DNA from: Linanthus parryae | Lineage: Eukaryota > Streptophyta > Magnoliopsida > Ericales > Polemoniaceae | Reading direction: 5' to 3' | Assembly: GCA_023055425.1 (NCBI GenBank) | Contig: JALGPY010000001.1 | Span: 113,379,057-113,443,056, forward strand | Length of the DNA stretch: 64,000 nt | Shown here: positions 22,054-32,253 of the stretch, piece after piece | Position numbering within the stretch: position 1 is the first letter of the stretch | How the letters are laid out: the number at the start of each line of letters is the position of its first letter | The notes under the pieces: model-generated | What the model was told of the DNA's origin: nothing | Database searches by the model: none | The model's input: the letters and a program-made list of their open reading frames with translations, nothing else | Position numbers and translations under genes: made by a program

Positions 22054-23519
22054 TGAAAGTGTGTAATGTAGGTAAAATACATGAACAATATACTCTCGAG
22101 GGGGGGGGGGGTTAAAGTGGGGTTTTTAATAAAAATGGCAAGACTTGTCCAGAAACAGAGTTTCAGAAAACATGCAAGTTCAAAGGACATATCTCCTTAA
22201 CTAATAATGCTATGAAGATGATTTTTTTCTCAAAAAGACCCTGTCCGAGTCTAGTTTCATATAATATAAGATTTGAAAATTTCACATAAATAAAATTTAG
22301 AGTTTATCCATATTTTTTACAAGGTGGAAAGATTGTATCAACGTGCATTTTTTTCCAAAAATCAACAAGAATGGTTCTACTAGCACATGGAACTTAAGAA
22401 GAGTTGTTTTTCACCCACATAACATCTTTGTATTCATGAAATGATATTTTCACATGATCTTGACACAAATTATCAAAATATTATTGAGATTCAAGTGTAA
22501 CTAACAAGAAATTCACAAAGTGGATGTGGGTTCTAGTGTGAGTTTCTTCAAATAATCTAAATTTTGTAGTCAAACACTTGATCTAACCAAGGCAATGAAG
22601 AATCAAGCATGGAAATGAAGAAATCTAAGATCTAACGTCATTAATCAAATGTAAAAGTTAGACATGCAAGCATGAATTTAAGTCTAGAAAGAACTTTACC
22701 CCAAGATTTAAGAAGATGGTGAGCAAGACGGTGAATTTGACATTCAATCCTTGAGTAGGATGACGGAAGAACTCCCCTTCGTGATGATAATAAGGTTGGA
22801 CTCAACTTTTCTATGATTTGGGGACTAGAAAGATGAGTTTTGATGAAGTTTTGTGGAGGTGAAGCTCCAACAACAGAAAATGGAGTTTGTGGGGAGAATA
22901 GAGCTAGTATGTGTGTTCTAGTTGGGAAGAAAGTTAAAAAAAATGTTAGTGAGAAAGCTAGAGCATGATAATTAATTGAAGAGATGTGATGGTGAAGTGA
23001 ATAATCTCACAAGGAATGTACGTACAAGATGGTAGTGGGAGTTGTTGAGGGAGGAGTGTAGGTATGGGATAAATGTAAATATAGATGTAGCTAGTATGAT
23101 GGTCTCTTTCAATTTAATGGAGTTGACCAAAATAGTGGAGAGGGGGTTGAGTATAAAAAATCAACAGATGAATTGCTAGTTGGGATAAAAATGCAATTTC
23201 TAATTACTAGCTAACACGTAAAAACTATTTTATATTAATTTAAAATTTACTGAATAATTCTAAATAATATGCTATGTATATAAATGTCAAAATCTACTTT
23301 ACAAATCCACGAATATGTTCCAAATATATAAATTTCAAATAGAATAACTCAAGTTTTCAAAATTACCAATATGGTTCAAAATAAAGTTCTAAAACATCGT
23401 AAATGTCAAATGACACCCTCATACTTTGAAACCAGGAACAAGTTATTATTAAGTTTGAAAACCTCAAATACTTTTCCGAAATTACCAAATAGGTCCTTAC
23501 TGAAATACAAGGTATTACA
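22054..23519. repeat. LTR-like relic(s)
   Basis: The first ~70 bp (TGAAAGTGTGTAATGTAGG, then ATACTCTCGAGGGGGG) closely resembles the start of the Sirevirus LTRs at 37197 and 56008. The remainder (AAAGACCCTGTCCGAGTC, later ending AAGGTATTACA at 23519) looks like a chromovirus-type LTR. No flanking duplication was found, so it is probably a composite of truncated pieces. A 12-13 base G run interrupts it near 22099. Confidence 0.4.
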
Positions 23520-24089
23520 CCTGTCACCGGTCAAGTTGTCATAAAGCTTGATCCAGCCATATTCGGCTAATCCTAACTAGTCACTTCTTGGTTCTTCTCG
23601 ATTCGGTATAATTTTCTCGTCTCATTCGAATCTGGGTATGGTAGCTCGCTTACTAACCAAAATCACTAGTTTTTTCGGGTGATCAAGCCACCCAAACATA
23701 ATTATGAAGCTCAGGCGAAGAAAATAGACAAACTGGAGCATACACCATTAAATTCATAAAGATCATGAAGTTCTGAAGAAATAATCTGAAAATTTTGTTC
23801 AGATAACCATGAAACCTGGTCTAAAAATTTAGCTACTGAAAAAGTTAGTAGTTGAGAAGCTTTCCATACAAGCATTGAGATCTCAGAATTTTGGAAAAAC
23901 ACACAATAATCCACAAATTCTGGTTAGTTTACATATGACCCACATTTTTTTAGATAATGCATTTAAGAACATGCAGTATTAGTTTACTTATATTTCAAAT
24001 TTAATAAATGTAGCTCACACAATTTGAGGCTGAATAGTTGATTTGGTTACCTACTCTTTTTAAACAAAATTAACCGTGGTCTCCTGACT
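23520..24089. other. Unassigned, no gene supported
   Basis: The only sizeable open frame is a 67-codon stretch on the - strand (23711-23914). It has no recognised motif, homology or coding context. Confidence 0.35.
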
Positions 24090-24253
24090 ATCTTGCGCAT
24101 ATTTCGACCAATTCACAGTGTATATACATTTTTTAGATAGTTATGTCGATCTTTAGTGACCTTACAGATAACTAGCTTTCGTGGGATTCGAACCTGAAGC
24201 TTAAGGGAGGCGGATCCTTAAACCTCTTGATTACCAACTTTTCATGGCTCGCC
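24090..24253 (-). mobile_element. tRNA-derived SINE (Au-like)
   Basis: On the - strand the sequence begins GGCGAGCCATG and contains an A-box-like TTGGTAATCAAGAGG (24237-24223). The RNA polymerase III B box, GGTTCGAATCC (24194-24184), follows about 43 bp downstream. After the B box comes CCACGAAAGCTAGTTATC, similar to plant Au-type SINE bodies. The 3' end is not sharply defined. Promoter boxes, spacing and the AGCTTCAGGTTCGAATCCC context separate it from a true tRNA gene. Confidence 0.6.
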
Positions 24254-24284
24254 CATTAACCAACTCGCCTAATGTACATTACAA

Positions 24285-24349
24285 GCCCTCCACTACTATT
24301 GTATTTTAAAGACCTCAGAATCATAGGAATGCCCTCCACTACTATTGTA
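24285..24349 (+). repeat. 19-bp direct repeat upstream of the RING-H2 gene
   Basis: GCCCTCCACTACTATTGTA occurs at 24285-24303 and 24331-24349 with 27 bp between the copies. It could be a local duplication or the footprint of a small insertion. Confidence 0.85.
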
Positions 24350-24384
24350 CATACATAAAAGTTAGACTGATCAATAGGACTCAC

Positions 24385-24407
24385 CTCTCCTCTCCTCTCC
24401 TCTCCTA
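24385..24407 (+). promoter_or_regulatory. CT-rich 5' leader repeat of the RING-H2 gene
   Basis: Four CTCTC units in tandem lie 20-40 bp before the ATG. Pyrimidine-rich tracts like this are common in plant core promoters and 5' UTRs; no TATA box could be placed with confidence. Confidence 0.45.
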
Positions 24408-24425
24408 CGCCCAATGCTATAATTG

Positions 24426-25118
24426 ATGGATCCTTTTATTCTTCTAAGATATGACATCAATTGGTCCGATTTAATCTTCCGTTTGTTTATCATAACAGCC
24501 TTGTTAATCACTACCGTCTTCGCCTCTGCCGCTTACCTGATCTTAAGCCGCCCTAGCACCACCACCACAACAACCACCACCACCACCGCCGTCGACACGA
24601 ATACGTCATTGGAAGAATTGGCACAAGAGATGGAGCCACATCGCTGCGACACGGCATTCCTCATCATACTAGTCCCAACCCTCTTGGTCTCCTACCCCAT
24701 CATAAGTCCATCCTCACTTTTCTCCTCCATCTTCACCATCATTTCCCTCTTTGTCCTCTCACACCCTCTATTCCTCACCTCAGTTTACATTCAACATCGA
24801 CTTAACACTTTTGGCTCTGTTTACACGCGCGGCGATATCGCTAGGTTGCTCCCTAGATTTATGTACGAAGATAAAAAGTTGTCTACGTCGGATGTGATTG
24901 GGAGTAGGGAACTTTGTGTGGTTTGCTGGGATAGTTACGAAGACGGAGAGTGGTGTCGCATTTTGCCTGAATGTAAGCACATGTTTCACCAAGGGTGTGT
25001 TGATGGTTGGCTTTTTGAAGTTCCACATTGCCCGATTTGTCGAACTCATGTTCGCCTCAATAAGTTTGATTTGTTTCGGGTTTGGTCTCGTACGAATTGG
25101 AGAAGAGGAAGGTGCTGA
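24426..25118 (+). CDS. RING-H2 zinc-finger membrane protein, probable E3 ubiquitin ligase
   Basis: This single open frame of 230 codons begins at the ATG at 24426; an in-frame TTG just upstream is not needed. Hydrophobic segments at about residues 16-41, 76-93 and 98-123 suggest membrane anchoring. A Thr run (residues 45-54) sits after the first one. The C-terminal RING-H2 finger has all eight ligands: C164, C167, C183, H185, H188, C191, C202 and C205, with spacing C-x2-C-x15-C-x1-H-x2-H-x2-C-x10-C-x2-C. Such proteins recruit an E2 enzyme and ubiquitinate substrates, often at membranes; the substrate is unknown. The layout (N-terminal membrane segment, then RING-H2) is ATL-like, but the GLD motif of ATLs was not seen. 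No frameshift or premature stop is visible. A broken paralogue lies downstream at 32254/57993. Confidence 0.85.
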   Translation: MDPFILLRYDINWSDLIFRLFIITALLITTVFASAAYLILSRPSTTTTTTTTTTAVDTNTSLEELAQEMEPHRCDTAFLIILVPTLLVSYPIISPSSLFSSIFTIISLFVLSHPLFLTSVYIQHRLNTFGSVYTRGDIARLLPRFMYEDKKLSTSDVIGSRELCVVCWDSYEDGEWCRILPECKHMFHQGCVDGWLFEVPHCPICRTHVRLNKFDLFRVWSRTNWRRGRC

Positions 25119-25508
25119 TCGCAAGATCTTGTAGCCGATCGTGGTCTAATTGCGTGTATTTTCTTTTTTCTTTTCTTAGAAGAACCTAGCTTTGGCCTAT
25201 AGGTCTTGGTAACTTCGTCAGAATAGTTTGAGCTTTTTTTATGAGTAAATGTAGATTGCGAAGTGGACTTCCAAAATAGCATTGCGTTTTAGCTCGTCGC
25301 ATGACTATGTTGAATAGTAGTAGGTTGTAATGTGCTTTGTGCATTTGTCGGGCATCCAAATGTGAGTACTTTATTGAGCAGAAAAAGCGAGATGCACTAT
25401 GAAAACATAGAATTACACAAATGGACGGAGTCAAGCATTATGAACATGTGTGGATGTAGACATTTATTGCAGTGAAGGTTAAAATAAAAACATTATAAAT
25501 TTTTAAAG
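25119..25508. other. 3' flank of the RING-H2 gene
   Basis: No other gene. The AT-rich sequence presumably includes the 3' UTR; no single poly(A) signal can be chosen. It ends at the T run that marks the LINE tail. Confidence 0.5.
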
Positions 25509-25617
25509 TTTTTTTTTTTTTTTTGATCATTAAGAAAGTTAAACAAAGCAGCAAGAAAGAAAAAAACGAAAACAGCCAAACAAGCAAAACACCCAGCCAA
25601 AAACAGAGAGGCCAGGC

Positions 25618-28600
25618 TCAATTCTCACAGTCTCTCAGAACCATGTCACGAATCACCATCTGGGCAAGATTCTGTGGAGGGTCATCCATAATCACCAGAG
25701 TTTCATTTTGCTTTGCTCCATCTTTGGCCAAGGCATCAGCAAGTGTGTTCTTCTCTCTGTTGATGTGCTGGATTGAGCAATTACAGCCATTGATAAGAAT
25801 TTGGATATCTTTCAAAATAATGGCAAATGCAAAATTATTTGGAATGTCCTGATTGATAAGGTTGATTGCATCTTGAGAATCAGTCTCCACCATCACATCT
25901 TTGAGGTTCAATTGGTGAATGATGACCAGCCCCCTGTGAATTCCCCATAATTCTGCTTCCATCACCGAGCTGAAACCAATTTGTCCAAAAAAGCCCTTGA
26001 TCCATTGCCCTCTTTCATCTCTAAGCACTCCTCCAAATCCTGCAATTCCATTCTCTCCCATCTTGCTACCATCAGTGTTGAGTTTAATTGAGCCTGCAGC
26101 AGGGGGGATCCAAATGTCAAAATCATTCTTGTTATGATTCCTAGTGTTATCCTTAGGAAGAAAAGCAGTTTTAATTTCCTCTACATAATTGTAAATGTTA
26201 GTAATACTCACTCTTTCTGGTGTGATAATTTGGTTAAAACAGAATTGATTTCTTTTTAGCCAAATAAACCAACAACCACAAAGAAACAATAACGAGTGTG
26301 TATAGCTAACATTGTTACTTAGCCTCAAGTTTTTATCAAACCAGGAGAGGAAATTAAAACTCTGAAATTTGGATAACCACAAGGAACCAAAAATCACTCT
26401 CCAAATGGCAATGCCTTTTGGACAGCTTCTAAAAATATGGTTTTGGTCCTCACTGATACCTGGGCAGTGAGGGCAAAAACCATTTGGGGCTAGGCCCCTG
26501 CTGAATCTTTCAGCATTAGTAAAGAGTTTGAAGTGACGAATTTTCCAAGCAAAAATAGACAGTTTCATAGGCACTTTAAGTTTCCAAATCCAATCCCACT
26601 CAATAGCCGAAACTTCATTAGATCTCGCAATAATGTCATAAGCTTCTGAAGCCGAAAAGATGCCATTTCTTGAACCATACCAGTGTAACTTATCAACAGA
26701 ATCAGGATTGGAAGGTAACATTTTAGCTTTAATAGTATTGATATGATCACTGGAAATCTGATTTTTAATCAAATCCAGGTTCCAGCTTCTGTCTTCATTA
26801 ATAAGCATGTCCACAGTAAGTTTATCGTCAAAAACAACATGGGGGTAAGCTTCTTTAAGGGTAAAGGAACCTATCCAGCAATCATTCCAGATAGACACTA
26901 ACTTACCATTGCCTATAGTCCATTGGTAGTGGTTCTTGATAAGTTTAGTAGAGTCAATAATACCTCTCCAAGTGTTAGTAGCTCTCTTTTTTCTAGGCCA
27001 GCTAAAAATGGACTCTTTACAAAGATATTTCTTTATCATGCATTTAACCCAAAGAGCCTCTTTGTTACAAATAATGCTATTTCCAAGTTTGGCAAGTAAG
27101 GCTCTATTCTGATGTTTCATTTCTCTTATGCCTAAGCCACCTTTTTTCTTACTTTTACACACAGTTTCCCAATTAACACTGTGAATATTCTTTTTAATAT
27201 CAGTATCTCCCCAAAGAAAACTTCTATTAATTTTATCCATTAAACTACAAACATTACTAGGAATGTTTTGAGTTTGCATGGTGTAAATAGGAAGGGCAGA
27301 AGTAACAGTTTTGATAAGGGTAGATCTACCCCCAACAGACAAAAGAGTAGCTTTCCAACCAGCAAGTCTAAGGTGAAATTTTTCGATGAGTTCAGCAAAC
27401 TTGATCTTACCAATTCTTTCTTGATCCAGATTAATTCCCAAGTACTTACCCAAGTTTTGAGTCAAAGGAATATTCAGCTTGTTTCTAATCCCATTTTTAG
27501 TTTGCAAACTAGTGTTAGGAGACACAAAAATTTTGGATTTATTAAAATTAATCTTCTGACCAGAAATATTACAGAAGTCATCAAGCACTTGCATCACAAA
27601 ATTATAGGAAACAGTATCAGTTAAGGAGAAAAGCAGCATGTCATCAGCAAATAACAGATGGGTAAGAGGAGGACTGTTTTTCGCAATTTTGATACCTTTC
27701 CAAAGCCCCAAATCCTGCATTTGGTCAATCATCCTAGACAATCTTTCAAGACATAAAACAAAAATATACGGAGACAGAGGGTCTCCTTGTCTAAGCCCTC
27801 TCCCAGCTTTAAAATAGGGAAGGGGTTCCCCATTCCAAAGCACAGAATAACTGACAGTAGTAATACAGCTCATGATAAGATTAACAAATTTTGGATCAAA
27901 ATTAAAAACTTTCAGAGTATCATGGATAAAATTCCAAGAAAGGCGATCATACGCCTTTTCCAAATCAATTTTGACAATCATGGCTCCAACTTTGCCTTTT
28001 CTTTTCTTGATAGTATGTAAAACCTCTTGAGCCAAAATGATATTATCACAGGTAGTTCTTCCCGGAATGAAACTACTTTGGTTAGGAGAGATTAGCTCAT
28101 GCATAAGAGGTCTGATCTTTTCCACAATGATTTTAGAAATGATTTTATAGCCCACATTACATAACCCAATTGGACGAAAAGACTTAATATTATTTGGGTT
28201 ATTTGTTTTAGGGATCAGAGTAAGCAGAGTTCTATTCAATTCCATGGGAACAGAGGAGGAAGTGAAAGCATTTTTAACAAAGGAACACACTTTTTCTCCA
28301 ACAGTTCTCCAACTATCTTGATAAAAAGCAGCATTGAACCCATCTGGCCCCGGGGCTCTGTTACGGTGAATACTCTTGATAGCTTTCAACACACAGGAAT
28401 CAGTAATCTTTTCAGACAGTAACTTATTCTCCAAATCAGTAACTGTCCTAACATTGTAATGGTAATTGGTCTCTATTTCAACATTCTCATCATCAGGTTG
28501 ATAAGCATTAGTGAAATAATCAAGAACGTGATCTTTAAGAAGATTATCCTCTTTAATCCAAACATTATTTTCATTTTTAAGCATGAACACAAAATTCTTC

Positions 28601-29718
28601 CTTCTTCTGATTATCGTAGATAGATGAAAGAATTTTGTGTTTCTTTCTCCCTGAACCAACCACTTAATTCTAGATTTTTGATGCCAAAGGGTTTCTTCCT
28701 GGTCAAGGATCAAATTGAAATCTCTAACTAAATCTTTTTCAAGAAGAAATAAATCTTGTTTAAACTTAACGCTAAGAATTTTTTGGATACCAGAAATTCT
28801 AGCAAGTAACTGTCTTTTCTTTTTATGGATATTACCAAAAACTCTTTTATTCCAGTCCAAGAGAGCTTTCTGAATCTTAATAAGAGCTTCTTGAAAGGGA
28901 AGATTACTATTCCAGTTATTATCAATAACTCCAGAAAATTCAGGGTGAGTGAGCCACATGTTTTCAAAACGAAACGGACGGCTTTTAACAGAGTTATGCA
29001 TACCTTGGGTCTCCAGCAACATAGGCGAATGATCAGAGTGAGTACGGGGAAGACAGGTAACAAGACTGTTAGGAAAAGCAAGCTTCCAAGAAATATTACA
29101 CAAACCCCTATCCAACTTCTCTTGAGTATTAGCCAGACCGTGCCTGTTATTCGTCCATGTCATATTAGGACCACTGTGCCCCATATCGATCAAATTGCAA
29201 CTCTGAATATTGTTGACGAAATTGACATTTTTTCTCATATTGTTGTTAACCGTGAAGCTTCTTCTTTCACTGGAGCCAGTATAGTCGTTAAAATCCTCAA
29301 TCAGCAGCCATGGTTCAACTACCTCAGCCGCCTTCTGTCTCAGATCATTCCATAGTCCCTCTCTGTTGACTTCAATTGGACTAGCATACACCGCTGATAG
29401 AATCCACTCCTTAAAGTGGTTCTTTTTAACCTTCGCATGAATAGCTTGAGGATGACAATCCATAATTTCCAGATCAACATCATGGGGGTTCCACAAAACC
29501 CAAATCCCACCAGCCCTCCCTTCGGGATCGAGGTGATGATTTTCGGTGAAGCCTTGGTTGTGAAAAAACGCCCCCATATCACAAATCTTTACTTTGGTCT
29601 CCAGTAAGACAACGATCTCAAATCTGTGGTTTCTTTTAAGAAACTTAAAGTTGTTCTTAAAGCTCTTATTCTTTGCACCGCGACAGTTCCAGAAGAGAAT
29701 ATTGGTTGTATCAATCAT
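25618..29718 (-). CDS. LINE ORF2: endonuclease, reverse transcriptase, zf-RVT and RNase H
   Basis: The chosen start is the ATG at 29718 (1366 codons), because it immediately precedes the endonuclease motif ILFWNCRGA and falls 34 bp after the ORF1 stop. The frame is open upstream to 29982 but there overlaps ORF1. Domains in order: EEP endonuclease (residues ~1-235; WN, LLETK, DFND near 140, HSDH near 227); RT with the FRPIGLCNV block and FADD at 690-693; zf-RVT (about 1005-1100, ending CPHCPG...FRSCP); and an RNase H domain (about 1205-1340) with DGS, ELWG, TDS and an ADALA end that keep the four acidic residues. The usual GDFN reads EDFN, but the catalytic Asp and Asn remain. Together these activities nick DNA and copy the RNA by target-primed reverse transcription. 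Confidence 0.92.
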   Translation of the reverse strand: MIDTTNILFWNCRGAKNKSFKNNFKFLKRNHRFEIVVLLETKVKICDMGAFFHNQGFTENHHLDPEGRAGGIWVLWNPHDVDLEIMDCHPQAIHAKVKKNHFKEWILSAVYASPIEVNREGLWNDLRQKAAEVVEPWLLIEDFNDYTGSSERRSFTVNNNMRKNVNFVNNIQSCNLIDMGHSGPNMTWTNNRHGLANTQEKLDRGLCNISWKLAFPNSLVTCLPRTHSDHSPMLLETQGMHNSVKSRPFRFENMWLTHPEFSGVIDNNWNSNLPFQEALIKIQKALLDWNKRVFGNIHKKKRQLLARISGIQKILSVKFKQDLFLLEKDLVRDFNLILDQEETLWHQKSRIKWLVQGERNTKFFHLSTIIRRRKNFVFMLKNENNVWIKEDNLLKDHVLDYFTNAYQPDDENVEIETNYHYNVRTVTDLENKLLSEKITDSCVLKAIKSIHRNRAPGPDGFNAAFYQDSWRTVGEKVCSFVKNAFTSSSVPMELNRTLLTLIPKTNNPNNIKSFRPIGLCNVGYKIISKIIVEKIRPLMHELISPNQSSFIPGRTTCDNIILAQEVLHTIKKRKGKVGAMIVKIDLEKAYDRLSWNFIHDTLKVFNFDPKFVNLIMSCITTVSYSVLWNGEPLPYFKAGRGLRQGDPLSPYIFVLCLERLSRMIDQMQDLGLWKGIKIAKNSPPLTHLLFADDMLLFSLTDTVSYNFVMQVLDDFCNISGQKINFNKSKIFVSPNTSLQTKNGIRNKLNIPLTQNLGKYLGINLDQERIGKIKFAELIEKFHLRLAGWKATLLSVGGRSTLIKTVTSALPIYTMQTQNIPSNVCSLMDKINRSFLWGDTDIKKNIHSVNWETVCKSKKKGGLGIREMKHQNRALLAKLGNSIICNKEALWVKCMIKKYLCKESIFSWPRKKRATNTWRGIIDSTKLIKNHYQWTIGNGKLVSIWNDCWIGSFTLKEAYPHVVFDDKLTVDMLINEDRSWNLDLIKNQISSDHINTIKAKMLPSNPDSVDKLHWYGSRNGIFSASEAYDIIARSNEVSAIEWDWIWKLKVPMKLSIFAWKIRHFKLFTNAERFSRGLAPNGFCPHCPGISEDQNHIFRSCPKGIAIWRVIFGSLWLSKFQSFNFLSWFDKNLRLSNNVSYTHSLLFLCGCWFIWLKRNQFCFNQIITPERVSITNIYNYVEEIKTAFLPKDNTRNHNKNDFDIWIPPAAGSIKLNTDGSKMGENGIAGFGGVLRDERGQWIKGFFGQIGFSSVMEAELWGIHRGLVIIHQLNLKDVMVETDSQDAINLINQDIPNNFAFAIILKDIQILINGCNCSIQHINREKNTLADALAKDGAKQNETLVIMDDPPQNLAQMVIRDMVLRDCEN

Positions 29719-29752
29719 AGCAAAATCAGGAGTGAATCGAAACTGACCTTCT

Positions 29753-31867
29753 CTAGCAATCTCCACCAATCTTTTCTTGATCTCTTGGAGGTTTCTGGTG
29801 CTCTTCAACTCCACCCCCATTAATGACGGGTCTGTGTTCTCTGCCCACATTCGGTAGATCTCCAAGTCCAAAAGTTCCATCAACCATGGTGTTTCCACGA
29901 GTGTCGCTGTTCTCCCCCTCCTCTCCATTAGGAACTGAATTTTGTTTCTCCCCAGCTTCATTGATTCTACTTCGACCGCCATGGTAAGGGGTATTTCTTC
30001 GGTTAGCTCTCCCCGTTCTTCTACTAGGTCCTCCTCCTTGATCTGAGAAGCTCTCAGATCCAGTCTTGGAGTTGTTCGAAGAGGAAGAGGAATGGAAAGA
30101 GTTCTGTTTGAACCAGATATTGGGAGAGATGAGGGCTACTGAATCAGTCTGATGGCCTTCCGTTTGCTCCGTATTGATGTTTCTCGAGAGGTCGGTCGCC
30201 TCCTCGGAAATAACGTCGCCATTTCCTTTGTTGAAAACACAAGGAACATCCAGAAACATATCGTCATGACGTGTCTTCTCCTCATTGGTCACCAACCGAG
30301 ATTTCGGATCGTGATCCTTATCTCTTATTATCTCAGCCGTCGATTGTGTGTTTTCTATGGATGGCTGGGATTTGTTCTCCTTCGTAGCACTTATCTCCTT
30401 GTTATTGGTGGTAGTATTGAGCTGAGGATCCATATCCATGTCTCTTCCATTATCAGCCGTTGGATGAGTGTTTCTGATCTGTGGCTGGGCTTTTGCCACG
30501 TAACTATTTTTGTGCTGACCATACTTGCCAAAGGGTTTTGTAATTGGACCTTTACCTTTGTCTTTTTGTTGGGCCTTTTCCATCTGTTGTTGGTTTATTT
30601 TATTTTGGGTCGGGCTTCCCTGTGGATTTTCATTACTAATAGGCCCAAATCGATTATCATAAGCAGTGGACTTACCTTTGAGGTTATCTCTGTTTTTTCT
30701 GTGAGTAACAACAGTCCAAGGACCCGGGCCTTTTGGTCCAGCACTGCTATCTGTTTCTGAGAAACGATTTTGATAATGGCTTTGTGCATTTTCTTCTTCC
30801 TTGTCCTTCATCTTGTTCTCCTGTTGCTTCCCCTGGTTCTCCTTTTTGCTGCTTTCCGTTTGCTCTTTCTTCTTCTCCGGGCAGAAATTCTTATTATGAC
30901 CAACCCTGCCACAATGAAAACAAACTCTATGAAGGTGTTCATATTCAACCGAGTAGCTCTTTTTACCAACAATGATATCAGTAATAAGAGGTTGTTTGAG
31001 ATCAATCTCGACACACACGCGAGCAAATTGCCCCCTTTCAACATTAGCCGTTGTAATATCAAGTTTCAATGGTAATCCGATCGCACTGGCAATCGAATGA
31101 AGACTATCTTGTCGGTAATATTCACTTGGTAATTCCCAGATTCTAGCCCAAGCAGCAGATTTATGTTCATCAACATCAGAAACCTTAAAATCAGGTGTCC
31201 ATTTTTGGACCATAAGATAGTGATCCAGAACAATCCAAGGACCTCCCATAAGGGCTCGGTTATAATCAGTTTCCAATTCAAAATTGAAAAGGAAAAAACC
31301 TTTTCCAATGTCCAGGGGGTTGACTTTCCCCTGAGGTCTCCATAGTTCTCTAATACGAGGAAGAAGTTTAAAAGCAGCGATTTTGGAACCGAGAGGTCTC
31401 ACAATGAGATGATTTTGCCATGGTTTCCTGAGATTTTCAAGAAAATCTTCTTTGAAGATAATTTGAGCAGTTGTGGGGTTATCCACAGATCCCCTTCTAA
31501 TCTCATAATTTTTCGCATCAACACCTTTTTCACAATGTTCTTTGGTTTCATCGCAATCAAAATACTTCTCTCGATCCGAAATCCCTACAAGGGCACGGAT
31601 GTAAGAAGGAATTGATTCTTCTTTGTTATCAATGTTCATCGTCGCATCTTGAACCTGTCTCCCTTTTCCTTCACTCACCTCCGAAGAGATGAGATCTAGA
31701 GAAGGGTCGTTGTTAGAGTCAGAAACCTTCAAAGAGGCTACTGATTCATTCAGCTTAGTAACCGGCGAAAAACTCTCATAACATGATAAGGATTCGGAGT
31801 TTTTTTCAATTGAGATGCACTCCATTGACTCGAGAGGAGACGGATCTCCACCCGATTGAGACGCCAT
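29753..31867 (-). CDS. LINE ORF1: DUF4283 and zinc-knuckle RNA-binding protein
   Basis: The first ATG is at 31867 (704 codons; an in-frame TTG lies 12 bp upstream). After an acidic, Ser-rich N-terminus comes a DUF4283 domain (LRKPWQNHLIVRPLG..., GGPWIVLDHYLMVQKW). A WARIWELPSEYY segment follows, then the zinc knuckle CFHCGRVGHNKNFC (C-x2-C-x4-H-x4-C). The C-terminal half is low-complexity, rich in Lys, Gln, Asn and Ser, and probably disordered. In L1 elements ORF1 protein binds the element RNA and forms the transposition particle with ORF2. No stop or frameshift is visible. Confidence 0.88.
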   Translation of the reverse strand: MASQSGGDPSPLESMECISIEKNSESLSCYESFSPVTKLNESVASLKVSDSNNDPSLDLISSEVSEGKGRQVQDATMNIDNKEESIPSYIRALVGISDREKYFDCDETKEHCEKGVDAKNYEIRRGSVDNPTTAQIIFKEDFLENLRKPWQNHLIVRPLGSKIAAFKLLPRIRELWRPQGKVNPLDIGKGFFLFNFELETDYNRALMGGPWIVLDHYLMVQKWTPDFKVSDVDEHKSAAWARIWELPSEYYRQDSLHSIASAIGLPLKLDITTANVERGQFARVCVEIDLKQPLITDIIVGKKSYSVEYEHLHRVCFHCGRVGHNKNFCPEKKKEQTESSKKENQGKQQENKMKDKEEENAQSHYQNRFSETDSSAGPKGPGPWTVVTHRKNRDNLKGKSTAYDNRFGPISNENPQGSPTQNKINQQQMEKAQQKDKGKGPITKPFGKYGQHKNSYVAKAQPQIRNTHPTADNGRDMDMDPQLNTTTNNKEISATKENKSQPSIENTQSTAEIIRDKDHDPKSRLVTNEEKTRHDDMFLDVPCVFNKGNGDVISEEATDLSRNINTEQTEGHQTDSVALISPNIWFKQNSFHSSSSSNNSKTGSESFSDQGGGPSRRTGRANRRNTPYHGGRSRINEAGEKQNSVPNGEEGENSDTRGNTMVDGTFGLGDLPNVGREHRPVINGGGVEEHQKPPRDQEKIGGDC

Positions 31868-31980
31868 GGAAATCCACAAGGATTTCCGGCGACGGCAACA
31901 CCAGATGACAGAAAGTAACCGTTCGGCACGAAACCCAAGTCACAGCAAGAAACTACAGCTAAAAATTAGAAAAGCTAGTT

Positions 31981-32253
31981 ATAAAAATAAACCATTTTAC
32001 CTTTTTTTTTTTTGAAATATAAACAATTTTACCTAAATCCCTCAAACTATAATTTTTCAAAATAAGGAGACCGTAAATTATCGTGCTTCAAAAAGCAAAA
32101 GGTGGTCTAACCCGCACAATGTCACGATTCAATAAATATCCTCCCGACCCGAATTCCATAGAGTTGTTTCACTACCCAATTAAGTCCCCCCTAGAGCAAT
32201 CTTAACATGACCATGTAGCCGCTCATCCTGTATGTTGACCATCTGCCATCAAC
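31981..32253. other. Upstream part of the RING-H2 pseudogene locus, non-coding
   Basis: No readable frame. It presumably represents decayed upstream sequence of the second RING-H2 copy. Confidence 0.35.

Larger units (their letters stand above)
25509..31980 (-). mobile_element. Full-length-looking L1-type LINE
   Basis: Two long open frames, ORF1 and ORF2, run on the - strand in the normal order. A 16-bp T run on the + strand (25509-25524) is the poly(A) tail at the 3' end. The 5' UTR probably lies between 31868 and about 31980, but its edge is inferred. No target duplication could be confirmed by eye in the AT-rich flanks. Both ORFs are uninterrupted, so this is the least decayed mobile element in the window. 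It sits between two RING-H2 copies. Confidence 0.85.

Noticed and set aside
23711..23914. 67-codon open frame on the - strand
   Set aside because: No recognised domain, no supporting promoter or splice context; length is within chance for AT-rich DNA.
24181..24253. tRNA gene on the - strand (A and B boxes present)
   Set aside because: The sequence does not fold into a credible tRNA acceptor and anticodon arm by eye, and the body continues as a SINE-like sequence.
28825..29355. 176-codon open frame on the + strand
   Set aside because: Antisense shadow of the LINE endonuclease region.
30152..30760. 202-codon open frame on the + strand
   Set aside because: Antisense shadow of the LINE ORF1 coding region.
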